DNA of 64,000 nt from CALJXB01 sp965225935 (GTDB lineage Bacteria; Pseudomonadota; Alphaproteobacteria; Kiloniellales; JAKSDN01), in NCBI GenBank assembly GCA_965225935.1, contig CBDDCC010000014.1:372001-436000 (forward strand), in the 5' to 3' direction. Both the position numbers and the translations under genes were made by a program. The notes under the pieces were generated by a model. That model saw only the letters and a program-made list of their open reading frames with translations, was not told where the DNA came from and made no database searches. This document shows, one piece after another, positions 54,878 through 63,674 of the stretch (position 1 is its first letter; each line of letters begins with the position of its first letter).

Positions 54878-55516
54878 TCAGAAGGTCGGCTTCTTGCCGG
54901 TGGCCCGCTCGGCGGCGGCAGTTCGGATCGCTTCCATCGCTTCCTTCTGCATCGACGGGTCGGCAAGAGTCAGCGTTCCGATCGGCCTAACCGACGTAGC
55001 GCTTGCGGGCTCCGTTCTGTACTCGAGAAACGGCTCGACGCGGCTGAACTGGAACGAGGTGTCCCCCCAGACCCAATCTCTCTCCCCGTGCTGGTCCGGA
55101 TCGCCATACTTTGCCACCACCTGCTCGCTCATCTGTTCACTGCTCACGCCGGATCCGAAAAACGCGTAATGCACCTTGTTAACGCGGGAGCCGGTTGGCG
55201 TCTGAACAAACGACACCTGAACCTTCTCCCGGTCGTTCTCAAGGCGCAGCGTGTGGGTCCCTGCGTACTCACCAGCATCGACCTGCTGTCGATTCTCGAT
55301 TGCCACCGCTTGGTCAAATGAGGGGGCCGCACTTCGCTTGATCCGATCGAACCCGTTGGCCGAGGCTATCGTGGTGACCTCTTCCGACGTCATGTTTAGC
55401 CGTATGCCCATGACGTCAAACTTATCCGCATCCACCGCATCGGCCGCTGTAACGGGAGTTGAAACCATGGCAACAACCAGAGCCAGTTGGCGAAGTCTGC
55501 TCCAGATTGAGGTCAT
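54878..55516 (-). CDS. exported protein of unknown function between relaxase and traG
   Basis: 212 residues with a signal peptide (RLRQLALVVAMVSTPVTAADA). The mature part starts with DKFDVMGIRLNMTSEEVTTI, a pattern seen in small periplasmic proteins that begin with an F/VxGIxLGM-like motif, and contains FGSGVSSEQMSEQVVAKYGDP. No catalytic motif. GGAGAAAGGAA precedes the ATG. It is on the strand opposite to the transfer genes and has lower GC, so it looks like an insertion into the transfer region. Confidence 0.75.
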   Translation of the reverse strand: MTSIWSRLRQLALVVAMVSTPVTAADAVDADKFDVMGIRLNMTSEEVTTIASANGFDRIKRSAAPSFDQAVAIENRQQVDAGEYAGTHTLRLENDREKVQVSFVQTPTGSRVNKVHYAFFGSGVSSEQMSEQVVAKYGDPDQHGERDWVWGDTSFQFSRVEPFLEYRTEPASATSVRPIGTLTLADPSMQKEAMEAIRTAAAERATGKKPTF

Positions 55517-55824
55517 TTCCTTTCTCCGAGCCAGGTCGCGTCGTGATCGGGTGGCGCATACGTTTCAGCGATTCTAATCGATCTCGCCCGGCGCATCGAG
55601 GGCTATGCGCGTGGAGGTCGGTGAGTGTGGACCAGTATAGCAAAAAAATTTTCTCCTTCCCCACACTTCCCCTATCTGTGTGCGATTGTATTTACTTGGA
55701 CTGAGCTTCGCTTATACTTGTCCAATACTTGTTTTGTCTCAGATATTTACTTGACAAATCGATCCGTCCGACTTTTCCCTGTGCCCAGTGACGCGCGGTT
55801 CGAGGCGTCCTGGAGCAGGAACGG
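55517..55824. promoter_or_regulatory. AT-rich divergent promoter region upstream of traG
   Basis: 308 bases without a gene, AT-rich from 55640 to 55770. An inverted repeat TTGGAC (55696-55701) and GTCCAA (55720-55725), 18 bases apart, is a candidate operator. A TTGACA at 55752-55757 may be a -35 box, though no matching -10 is clear. The region separates the inserted minus-strand gene from the traG-trb transcription unit. Confidence 0.4.
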
Positions 55825-57855
55825 ATGACCCCCACCAAGGTTCTGATCGGCCAAGTCGCCATCGTCTTCGCCATCGTGATCGGCGGCCTCTGGGTGTCGA
55901 CTCAGTGGGCGGCGGCGATGCTCGGCAATCAGCCACGCCTGGGGCCGGCCTGGTTCGCGCTCGGCGAGACCCCGGTCTACTACCCCTGGCGGCTCTTCGA
56001 GTGGTGGTACGCCTTCGAGCCCTACGCGCCCCAGGTCTTCAACAAGGCCGGGACCCTCGCCGCCGCCGGCGGACTGCTCGGCGCGGTCGTCGCCATCATC
56101 GGCTCGGTCTGGCGCGCCCGGCAGACGAGATTCGTGACCACCTACGGATCGTCGCGCTGGGCCACCAGGAAAGAGGTCCGCAACGCCGGCCTGTTCGAGC
56201 CGCGCGGCGTCTTCCTGGGACGGCTGGCCGACCGCTATCTCCGTCACGACGGTCCCGAGCACGTCATGGCCTTCGCGCCCACCCGCTCGGGCAAGGGCGT
56301 TGGTCTCGTCATCCCGACGCTGCTGTCGTGGAGCGGCAGCGCGGTCATCCACGACATCAAGGGCGAGAACTGGCAGCTCACGGCGGGGTGGCGCTCGAAG
56401 TTCTCTCACTGCCTCTTGTTCAACCCGACCGACCCGAAGAGCGCCAAGTACAACCCGCTTGTGGAGGTGCGCAAGGGTGCTACGGAAGTCCGCGACGTCC
56501 AGAACATCGCCGACATCCTGGTCGATCCAGAGGGCGCGCTCGAACGGCGCAATCACTGGGAGAAGACCTCCCACGCGCTGCTGGTGGGCGCCATCCTCCA
56601 TGTGCTCTACGCAGAAGAGGACAAGACCCTGGCCGGCGTCGCCCGGCTCTTGAGCGATCCCAACCGCTCCTTCGAGCGGACGCTCAGGGTCATGATGACC
56701 ACCAATCATTTGGGGACCGACGACCACCCCGAGGTCCACCCGGTGGTCGCCTCCGCGGCGCGGGAAGTGCTCAACAAGAGCTACAACGAGCGCTCGGGCG
56801 TCGTCTCGACGGCGATGAGCTTCCTCTCGCTCTACCGCGATCCCATGGTCGCGGCCGCCACCTCCAAGTGCGACTGGCGGATCTCCGATCTGGTCGACGC
56901 CGATCGCCCGGTCTCGCTCTACCTCGTCATTCCGCCCGGCGACATCAGCCGGACCAAGCCCATCGTGCGCCTGATCCTGAACCAGATCGGACGCCGCCTG
57001 ACCGAGACCCTCGCGATCGGCCACCGGGACCGCCATCGCCACCAGCTCCTGATGATGCTCGACGAGTTCCCCGCGCTAGGCCGCCTCGACTTCTTCGAGA
57101 GCGCGCTCGCCTTCATGGCCGGCTACGGCATCCGGGCCTACCTCATCGCCCAGAGCCTCAACCAGATCTCGAAGGCCTACGGCGAGAACAACGCCATCCT
57201 CGACAACTGCCACGTCCGCATCGCCTTCGCCTCCAACGACGAGCGCACCGCCAAGCGGATCTCGGACAGCCTCGGCACGGCGACCGAGCTTCGCGCCCAG
57301 AAGAACTACGCCGGCCACCGCCTCGCGCCCTGGCTCGCCCACGTCATGGTCTCGCGCCAGGAGACGGCGCGCCCGCTCTTGACACCAGGCGAGGTGATGC
57401 AGCTCCCGCCCCAGGACCAGCTGCTGCTGGTTTCCGGTCTCGCGCCCGTCCGCGCCAAGAAGCTCCGCTACTACAGGGACCGGAACTTCACCGCGCGCGT
57501 CATGTCCCCGCCGCGCCTCTCCGACAACATATACGCCGACCGACCCAAGGCATCGGGCGACGAGTGGGCCGGCCGCGTGCGCGGCACCGACCCACGCCTC
57601 ACGCCCAAGTCATTCAGCGACCTCGACGAGGCCGGTGGTGAGGACGAGGGCGGCCTGCAGCATCAGCTCCCGCTGGTGGCCGAGCAGAAGGCTCCCGAGC
57701 CCGAGACGGCCGCGAACGAGTTCGCGGCCACCGACGACGAGGCCGATGCCGCCGCGGACAAGAAGACCCTCGACCAGGCGCGCCGGGCGGCTGCGCTCCG
57801 CCGCGCGGTGGCGATCAGCCGCGACGACGACCTCATGCCGACCCTGGAGGACTGA
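55825..57855 (+). CDS. traG: type IV coupling protein TraG/VirD4
   Basis: 676 residues. Two N-terminal membrane helices (IGQVAIVFAIVIGGLWVS and AAAGGLLGAVVAIIGSVW), then the ATPase domain with Walker A APTRSGKGVGLVIPTLL and Walker B LLMMLDEFPALGRL. The C-terminus is acidic (about 600-676). It links the relaxosome to the mating channel at the inner membrane and drives DNA export. It is the first gene of the transfer operon that continues into copG-like and trbB. Confidence 0.94.
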   Translation: MTPTKVLIGQVAIVFAIVIGGLWVSTQWAAAMLGNQPRLGPAWFALGETPVYYPWRLFEWWYAFEPYAPQVFNKAGTLAAAGGLLGAVVAIIGSVWRARQTRFVTTYGSSRWATRKEVRNAGLFEPRGVFLGRLADRYLRHDGPEHVMAFAPTRSGKGVGLVIPTLLSWSGSAVIHDIKGENWQLTAGWRSKFSHCLLFNPTDPKSAKYNPLVEVRKGATEVRDVQNIADILVDPEGALERRNHWEKTSHALLVGAILHVLYAEEDKTLAGVARLLSDPNRSFERTLRVMMTTNHLGTDDHPEVHPVVASAAREVLNKSYNERSGVVSTAMSFLSLYRDPMVAAATSKCDWRISDLVDADRPVSLYLVIPPGDISRTKPIVRLILNQIGRRLTETLAIGHRDRHRHQLLMMLDEFPALGRLDFFESALAFMAGYGIRAYLIAQSLNQISKAYGENNAILDNCHVRIAFASNDERTAKRISDSLGTATELRAQKNYAGHRLAPWLAHVMVSRQETARPLLTPGEVMQLPPQDQLLLVSGLAPVRAKKLRYYRDRNFTARVMSPPRLSDNIYADRPKASGDEWAGRVRGTDPRLTPKSFSDLDEAGGEDEGGLQHQLPLVAEQKAPEPETAANEFAATDDEADAAADKKTLDQARRAAALRRAVAISRDDDLMPTLED

Positions 57856-57859
57856 CCCC

Positions 57860-58231
57860 TTGAAGCCGCGTCTCAACATCTACATCGGCCATGAGCTGCA
57901 CAAGAAGCTGGAGCAGGCCGCCCCCCAGCTCGGCGGGTCCAAGTCGGGTGTCGTCGAGGCGGCCCTCATCTCCTTCTTCTCGCCCGACGGCGGCGACCGC
58001 CGCGAAGCGGCGATCGTGCGGCGCCTCGATCGTCTCGCCCGCCAGTTCGACCGGCTCACCCGGAACCAGACAATCGCGATCGAGGCGCTGGCCTTGTTCA
58101 TCCGACACCAGCTCTCGGTGACGGCGCCGTTGCCGGTCACCGAGCGCGCCGCGGCGCTCGCCAAGGGGCAGGAGCGCTTCACGCAGTTCATCGAGCAGCT
58201 CGGACAGGAGCTCGCCGCCGGCAAGGCCTGA
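57860..58231 (+). CDS. CopG-like ribbon-helix-helix protein of the traG-trb operon
   Basis: 123 residues from a TTG at 57860, four bases after the traG stop and with GGAGG upstream. RLNIYIGHELHKKLEQAA and SKSGVVEAALISFF form a ribbon-helix-helix DNA-binding unit; the C-terminal half is helical. A small CopG-like protein between traG and trbB is normal in this conjugation system. It may be an auxiliary relaxosome protein or a regulator. Confidence 0.85.
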   Translation: MKPRLNIYIGHELHKKLEQAAPQLGGSKSGVVEAALISFFSPDGGDRREAAIVRRLDRLARQFDRLTRNQTIAIEALALFIRHQLSVTAPLPVTERAAALAKGQERFTQFIEQLGQELAAGKA

Positions 58232-58303
58232 TCCTCGACGTCATCGAGGAGGTCTCTCCGACGGCGGACGACTTTTTTGGCCCCGACGACGTGGAGGCGC
58301 CCC

Positions 58304-59278
58304 GTGACTGACTTCGACAACCGTACCAGCCGGGCCCGCCGCTACGCAATGCTGCGCACCGCCATGGGGCCGGTGATCGGCGCCGCGCTCGAAGACCCGG
58401 CAGTCATCGAGATCATGGTCAACCCGGACGGCGTGCTCTGGCTCGACCGGCACGGGGAAGGCCGGGTCCACGCAGGCGAGACCCTGTCCCCGGCGGAAGC
58501 CGAGCGGATCATCTGCCTGGTTGCCTCGCACATCCACGTCGAGTGCCACGCCCAAAATCCCGTCGTCAGCGCCGAGCTCCCCGAGACGGGCGAGCGCTTC
58601 GAAGGACTGCTGCCGCCGGTGGTCGCCGGGCCTGCCTTTGCGATCCGCAAGCCAGCGCAGCTGCTCTACACCCTCGACGACTACGTCGAGAGCCGCGTGA
58701 TGGGCCCGCTCCAGGCCGAGGCGCTGAGGCGGGCCGTCGCCGACCGCCGCAACATCCTGGTCGCCGGCGGCACCAGCTCCGGCAAGACCACGCTCGCCAA
58801 CGCGCTGCTGGCCGAGGTCTCCAAGACGAACGACCGCGTGGTGCTGATCGAGGACACCCGCGAGCTCCAATGTGCGGCGCGCGATTTCGTGGCGCTGCGC
58901 ACCAAGCCCGGCGTCGTCACCTTGGCCGATCTGGTGCGGAGCACGATGCGCCTCAGGCCCGACCGGATCATCGTCGGCGAAGTGCGCGGCGCCGAGGCGC
59001 TGGACATGCTCAAGGCCTGGAACACCGGGCATCCGGGCGGCATCACCACGCTCCATGCCAACTCGGCCCACGCCGCTCTCTACCGCCTCGAGCAGCTCAT
59101 CCAGGAATCCGTCGTCACCGTTCCCCGATCGCTGATCGCCCAGGCGATCGACCTCGTGGTCTTCATCCGCGGGCGCGGCGAGGCGCGGCGCATCGAGACC
59201 ATCGCCGAGGTCGCGGGACTCAGCGACGGCGACTACCAGCTCGCCACCCAGTCTCATCTGCAACTCCGACCCGTCTAG
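58304..59278 (+). CDS. trbB: conjugal transfer ATPase TrbB
   Basis: 324 residues from the GTG at 58304 (GGAGG upstream). VirB11-type secretion ATPase: AGGTSSGKTTLANALL Walker A, the Asp box EDTRELQC, Walker B RLRPDRIIVGEVRG and the histidine box GHPGGITTLHAN. It is a cytoplasmic hexamer that powers assembly of the mating channel and pilus. Starts the trbBCDE(J)L series. Confidence 0.95.
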   Translation: MTDFDNRTSRARRYAMLRTAMGPVIGAALEDPAVIEIMVNPDGVLWLDRHGEGRVHAGETLSPAEAERIICLVASHIHVECHAQNPVVSAELPETGERFEGLLPPVVAGPAFAIRKPAQLLYTLDDYVESRVMGPLQAEALRRAVADRRNILVAGGTSSGKTTLANALLAEVSKTNDRVVLIEDTRELQCAARDFVALRTKPGVVTLADLVRSTMRLRPDRIIVGEVRGAEALDMLKAWNTGHPGGITTLHANSAHAALYRLEQLIQESVVTVPRSLIAQAIDLVVFIRGRGEARRIETIAEVAGLSDGDYQLATQSHLQLRPV

Positions 59279-59290
59279 AAAGGAGCCGGC

Positions 59291-59599
59291 ATGCGCAAGC
59301 ACGTCCCACTGATCTCCGCACTGATCGTCCTCCTGGCTTGGTCCGGCGCCGCCCACGCGGCCGGCTCCAACATGCCCTGGGAGGCGCCGCTCACGGCCAT
59401 CCTCGAATCGATCGAGGGGCCGGTCGCCCGGATCATCGCCGTCATCATTATCATCATCACCGGCCTGTCGCTGGCCTTCGGCGACACCTCGGGCGGGTTC
59501 CGCCGCCTCATCCAGATCGTCTTCGGCATCTCCATCGCCTTCGCCGCGACCTCGTTCTTCCTGTCGTTCTTCACCTTCAGCGGCGGCGCGGTGATCTGA
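59291..59599 (+). CDS. trbC: conjugal transfer pilin TrbC
   Basis: 102 residues. A signal peptide (VPLISALIVLLAWSGAAHA) followed by two hydrophobic helices (ARIIAVIIIIITGLSLAFG and IVFGISIAFAATSFFLSFF), the normal form of TrbC/VirB2 prepilin. It is the likely substrate of the TraF peptidase. The stop overlaps the trbD start (ATGA). Confidence 0.92.
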   Translation: MRKHVPLISALIVLLAWSGAAHAAGSNMPWEAPLTAILESIEGPVARIIAVIIIIITGLSLAFGDTSGGFRRLIQIVFGISIAFAATSFFLSFFTFSGGAVI

Positions 59600-59859
59600 T
59601 GAGCCAGCTCGAGGGATACGAGGTGCCGCTGCACCGCTCTCTGACCGAGCCGATCCTGCTCGGCGGTGCCCCGCGCGCCGTCGCCATCGCCAACGGCACG
59701 CTGGCCGCGGCCATCGGCATCGGCCTTCAGCTCTGGCTCGCCGGACTGGCCGTCTGGGCCGTCGGGCATGCCGCCGCCGTCTACGCCGCGAAGCGAGACC
59801 CGCAATTCATGGCGGTGCTCACCCGGCACATCAAGCACAAGGCGTTCCTCGCATGCTGA
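59599..59859 (+). CDS. trbD: conjugal transfer protein TrbD
   Basis: 86 residues. EGYEVPLHRSLTEPILLGGAPR is the TrbD/VirB3 signature, followed by two short hydrophobic segments (LAAAIGIGLQLWLAGLAVW). Inner-membrane part of the mating-pair apparatus. Overlaps trbC by one base and trbE by seven. Confidence 0.93.
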   Translation: MSQLEGYEVPLHRSLTEPILLGGAPRAVAIANGTLAAAIGIGLQLWLAGLAVWAVGHAAAVYAAKRDPQFMAVLTRHIKHKAFLAC

Positions 59860-62264
59860 ACCTGGCTGAGTACCGCAAGCGTCCCGCCTCCCTCGCGGAC
59901 TATCTGCCCTGGGCGGCGCTCGTGGCGCCGGGCGTCGTCCTCAACAAGGACGGCAGCTTCCAGCGCTCGGCCCGGTTCCGGGGCCCCGACCTGGAAAGCT
60001 CGACCGAGGCCGAGCTCGTGGGCACCTGTGCCCGGCTCAACAACGTGCTCCGCCGCTTCGGCTCCGGCTGGGCCCTGTTCTTCGAGGCCGAGCGCCACGA
60101 GGCCCACGGCTATCCGGACTCCAGCTGGCCCGATCCGGTCTCTTGGCTCATTGACCAGGAGCGGCGGGCGATGTTCGAAGAAGAGGGCTCCCACTTCGAG
60201 AGCGCTTACACCCTGACCTTCGTCTACTTGCCGCCCGAAGACCGCGTCAGCCGTGCCGAGCGCGCCTTGCTCGAGACCGCCGACGGCAGGCGCGGCATCG
60301 ACTACCGCGACTACCTGGAGAGCTTTATCGCCCAGACCGACCGTGCGCTCGACCTCCTCGCCGACCTGATGCCCCTGGTCGCCGCCCTCGATGACGCGGA
60401 GACGCTCACCTATCTGCACGGCGCGATCTCGACGAAGCGCCAGCCGGTCACCGTTCCCGATGTTCCAGCCTATCTCGACGGCGTCCTGGCCGACTGTCCG
60501 CTCACCGGCGGCCTCGAGCCCATGCTGGGCGACCGGCACCTGCGCACGATCACCGTGATGGGGTTCCCCAACGCGACGACGCCCGGGCTCCTCGACGACC
60601 TCAACCGCTTAGGCCTGGAGTACCGTTGGGTGGCGCGGTTCCTTCCGATGGACAAGCCCGCGGCGACCCGCGCGCTCGCCAAGTACCGCCGGCAGTGGTT
60701 CGCCAAGCGCAAGGGCATCGCCGCGATCCTGCGCGAGGTCATGTACAACCAGGAAACCCCGCTCGTCGACTCCGATGCGGACAACAAGGTGCTCGATGCC
60801 GACGCGGCCCTGCAGGAGCTCGGCGCCGATTACGTGTCCTTCGGCCACTTCACGGCCACGGTCTCGCTCTGGGACCGCGACCGCGCCCGGGTCGACCACA
60901 AGGTCAGGGCGGTCGAACGGGTCATCAACGGCCGCGGCTTCGTCACCATCCGCGAGACGGTCAACGCCCTCGACGCCTGGCTCGGATCCCTGCCCGGCCA
61001 CTGCTACGCGAACATCCGCCAGCCGATCGTGAGCTCGCTCAACGTCGCCCACATGATCCCGCTGAGCGCGGTGTGGGCGGGTCCGGCGTGGAACGACCAT
61101 CTCGACGGGCCGCCGCTGATCCATGCCAAGACCAACGGCAATACGCCGTTCCGCCTGACGACCCACGTCGGCGACGTCGGACATCAACTCATCGTCGGCC
61201 CGACCGGGGCCGGCAAGTCCGTGCTCCTCTCGCTCATGGCCTTGCAGTTCCGCCGCTACCCCAACGCCCAGGTCTATGTCTTCGACAAGGGGCGCTCGGC
61301 GCGCGCCGCCGTCCTCGGGATGGGCGGCGACTTCTTCGCGCTCGGCCAGGACGAGGCACTCGCCTTCCAGCCGCTCGCCCGCATCGACGACGACCATGTC
61401 CGCAGCTGGGCCGCGGAGTGGGTGGCCGGCCTCCTCGCCCACGAAAACGTCGCCGTCACACCGGAGGTGAAGGAGTCGCTCTGGTCGGCGCTCACGAACC
61501 TGAGCACGGCGCCACCTCCGGAACGGACCATCACCGGCCTGTCGGTCCTCCTGCAGAGCAATGCCCTCAAGCAGGCGCTCCAGCCCTACACCCTCGACGG
61601 CCCCTTCGGGCGTCTGCTCGACGCGGATGAGGACCGCCTCGAGCTCGCCACCGTGCAGTGCTTCGAGATGGAGGAGCTCATGCACGAGGCGGCCGTCGTG
61701 CTGCCCGTGCTCACCTACCTCTTCCATCGCCTCGAAGAGCGCTTCGACGGGCGCCCGACGCTTCTGATCCTCGACGAGGCCTGGGTCTTCCTCGACAACC
61801 CGGCCTTCGCCGGCCGCATCCGCGAATGGCTGAAGACGCTCCGCAAATGGAACGTCGCCGTCGTCTTCGCCACGCAGTCGCTCAGCGATATCGTCGACAG
61901 CTCGATCGCCCCGGCGATCATCGAGTCCTGCCCCTCCCGGATATTCCTCCCCAACGACCGGGCCATCGAGCCCCAGGAACGCAAGATCTACGAGCAGTTC
62001 GGGCTGAACGGCCGCCAGGTCGAGATCATCGCGCGGGCCACGCCCAAGCGCGACTACTACTACCAGTCCCGTGCCGGCAACCGTCTGTTCGAGCTCGGCC
62101 TCGGGCCTGCGGCGCTCGCCTTCTGCGGCGCCTCGTCGAAGCAGGACCAGGCGCTGCTCGACCGCGTCCTCGCCGACCACGGCCGCGATCGCTTCCCCGC
62201 GCATTACCTCAGAGAAAGGAGCCTCGAATGGGCAGCAGACTTGCTCGACAGCTTTGCCGGCTAG
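59853..62264 (+). CDS. trbE: conjugal transfer ATPase TrbE (VirB4 family)
   Basis: 803 residues, normal for TrbE. The N-terminal CagE/VirB4 domain (YRKRPASLADYLPWAALVAPG) precedes the ATPase domain with HQLIVGPTGAGKSVLLSLMA (Walker A), TLLILDEAWVFLDNP (Walker B) and FATQSLSDI. It energises assembly of the mating channel at the inner membrane. Overlaps the next gene by 37 bases. Confidence 0.95.
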   Translation: MLNLAEYRKRPASLADYLPWAALVAPGVVLNKDGSFQRSARFRGPDLESSTEAELVGTCARLNNVLRRFGSGWALFFEAERHEAHGYPDSSWPDPVSWLIDQERRAMFEEEGSHFESAYTLTFVYLPPEDRVSRAERALLETADGRRGIDYRDYLESFIAQTDRALDLLADLMPLVAALDDAETLTYLHGAISTKRQPVTVPDVPAYLDGVLADCPLTGGLEPMLGDRHLRTITVMGFPNATTPGLLDDLNRLGLEYRWVARFLPMDKPAATRALAKYRRQWFAKRKGIAAILREVMYNQETPLVDSDADNKVLDADAALQELGADYVSFGHFTATVSLWDRDRARVDHKVRAVERVINGRGFVTIRETVNALDAWLGSLPGHCYANIRQPIVSSLNVAHMIPLSAVWAGPAWNDHLDGPPLIHAKTNGNTPFRLTTHVGDVGHQLIVGPTGAGKSVLLSLMALQFRRYPNAQVYVFDKGRSARAAVLGMGGDFFALGQDEALAFQPLARIDDDHVRSWAAEWVAGLLAHENVAVTPEVKESLWSALTNLSTAPPPERTITGLSVLLQSNALKQALQPYTLDGPFGRLLDADEDRLELATVQCFEMEELMHEAAVVLPVLTYLFHRLEERFDGRPTLLILDEAWVFLDNPAFAGRIREWLKTLRKWNVAVVFATQSLSDIVDSSIAPAIIESCPSRIFLPNDRAIEPQERKIYEQFGLNGRQVEIIARATPKRDYYYQSRAGNRLFELGLGPAALAFCGASSKQDQALLDRVLADHGRDRFPAHYLRERSLEWAADLLDSFAG

Positions 62265-62929
62265 CCGTCTTCGTCCTTTTGGGCACATCCGGCGTTGCGG
62301 CGGCCACGGCGCGCGCGGCGGACACCTGGCCCTGGTGTTCTGGCGGCGGCGAACACGACAATTGTCCGCCGCTCTACCTCAACGTCACGACGGCGCAGGG
62401 CAGTGCGGTGCTCACGGTCGAGCGCGCATGCCGCTCCGACTGGCATCATGCCTGGGGCGAGGCCGATGCGCGCCAGACGATCCAGCAATGGATCGACGGT
62501 GCCGCCGCGTCGGCGTCCGGCGCGCTGTGCATCCCGCTTAGCAATGAGGTCACGGAAGTCCGCGTGGCGACCCTCGGCGGCCATTGCGGCTACGAGGGCA
62601 TGGAGGTCAACAGCCCCGGGCCCGGCGGCGTCCTGCAAAGGGGCGGGGCGGGGTCCCTGCCGCTCACGGGCTGCCACGCCCGGGTGCAGGACCTGACTTT
62701 CGGCGGCGTCGCGCTGCGCTTCGCCGACGGCTACGGCTTCGGCGATTCCTACGCCACCGGATATTTCTACGGCGTCTATGACGGCTTCGGAGACCGCGCC
62801 GTCGGCCCGACGGGCGCCTCCGTCTGGCGCATCAGCGAATTCAACACCTTCCACTATCAGGTCGAAATCCTGGCCGGCGGCAGTCCCGACTGGCGCCAGC
62901 CCCTACCGGAGGAGGATCGCGGACGATGA
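62228..62929 (+). CDS. exported protein between trbE and trbJ, unknown
   Basis: 233 residues from the ATG at 62228, which follows AAAGGAG. Signal peptide RLARQLCRLAVFVLLGTSGVA ending near ATARAAD. The mature part has five or so cysteines (WPWCSGGGEHDNC, RACRSDW, GALCIP, GHCGYEG, TGCHAR) and a glycine/tyrosine-rich C-terminus (ADGYGFGDSYATGYFYGVY). It is tightly coupled with trbE (37-base overlap) and trbJ (four-base overlap). This is not one of the standard trb genes of RP4 or Ti plasmids. It could be a surface, entry-exclusion or pilus-associated protein. Confidence 0.8.
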   Translation: MGSRLARQLCRLAVFVLLGTSGVAAATARAADTWPWCSGGGEHDNCPPLYLNVTTAQGSAVLTVERACRSDWHHAWGEADARQTIQQWIDGAAASASGALCIPLSNEVTEVRVATLGGHCGYEGMEVNSPGPGGVLQRGGAGSLPLTGCHARVQDLTFGGVALRFADGYGFGDSYATGYFYGVYDGFGDRAVGPTGASVWRISEFNTFHYQVEILAGGSPDWRQPLPEEDRGR

Positions 62930-63648
62930 GCAAGAGCAGAGAGAAGATTTTGGGTGCGGTGCTGGCGATCGCCCTCGCACTCGTCCCCGTCACCCAGGCG
63001 CGCGCGCTCGCCGTGTTCGACGCCGCCAACTACTCCCAGAACCTTCTGACCGCGATACGCACGCTGCAGATGGTCAACAACCAGGTCCAGCAGCTCCAGA
63101 ACGAGGCGCAGATGCTGATCAACATGGCCAAGCATCTCGAGCGGATGGACTACTCCTCCCTCAGCCAGCTCAACCAGGCCATCAGCCAGATCAACATCCT
63201 GATGCAGCAGGCGCAAGGCATCGCCTTCGATGTCCAGGCCGCCGAACAGGCCTTCGCGCGCTACTTCCCGGAGCAGTACCAGGCGACCGTCACCTACGAC
63301 GAGCTGGCGGCCGACGCCCGGCAGCGCTGGCAGTACTCCATGGACGCGTTCCGTCAGACTCTCCGCGTCCAGTCCCACATCAGTCAGGGCGTCGTCGCCG
63401 ACCAGCAGCTCCTCTCGGCCCTCGTCAGCGAGAGCCAGGGCGCCGTCGGCATGCTGCAGGCCCAGCAATCGACCAACCAGCTGATCGCGCTGACCTCGCA
63501 GCAGGCGGCCAAGACCCATCAGCTCCTGGCCGCGCAGTACCGCGCCGATGCGCTCGACCGCGCCCGCCGGGCGGCCGCCCAGGAGCAGGCGCGCGCCCAG
63601 TTCCGGCGCTTCATCGGCGACGGCAAGGCCTACACGCCGCTCCAATAG
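62926..63648 (+). CDS. trbJ: conjugal transfer protein TrbJ
   Basis: 240 residues. Signal peptide KILGAVLAIALALVPVTQARA, then AVFDAANYSQNLLTAIRTLQ and a long coiled-coil, glutamine-rich region (MVNNQVQQLQNEAQMLINMA ... QQAQGIAFDVQAAEQAFARY). Typical TrbJ/VirB5-like periplasmic protein, part of the mating-pair surface. In RP4 trbK, the exclusion lipoprotein, follows trbJ; here none is seen and trbL starts 26 bases downstream. Confidence 0.92.
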   Translation: MSKSREKILGAVLAIALALVPVTQARALAVFDAANYSQNLLTAIRTLQMVNNQVQQLQNEAQMLINMAKHLERMDYSSLSQLNQAISQINILMQQAQGIAFDVQAAEQAFARYFPEQYQATVTYDELAADARQRWQYSMDAFRQTLRVQSHISQGVVADQQLLSALVSESQGAVGMLQAQQSTNQLIALTSQQAAKTHQLLAAQYRADALDRARRAAAQEQARAQFRRFIGDGKAYTPLQ

Positions 63649-63674
63649 GCAAGGGGCCGGTCGGGAGCGCCGCA

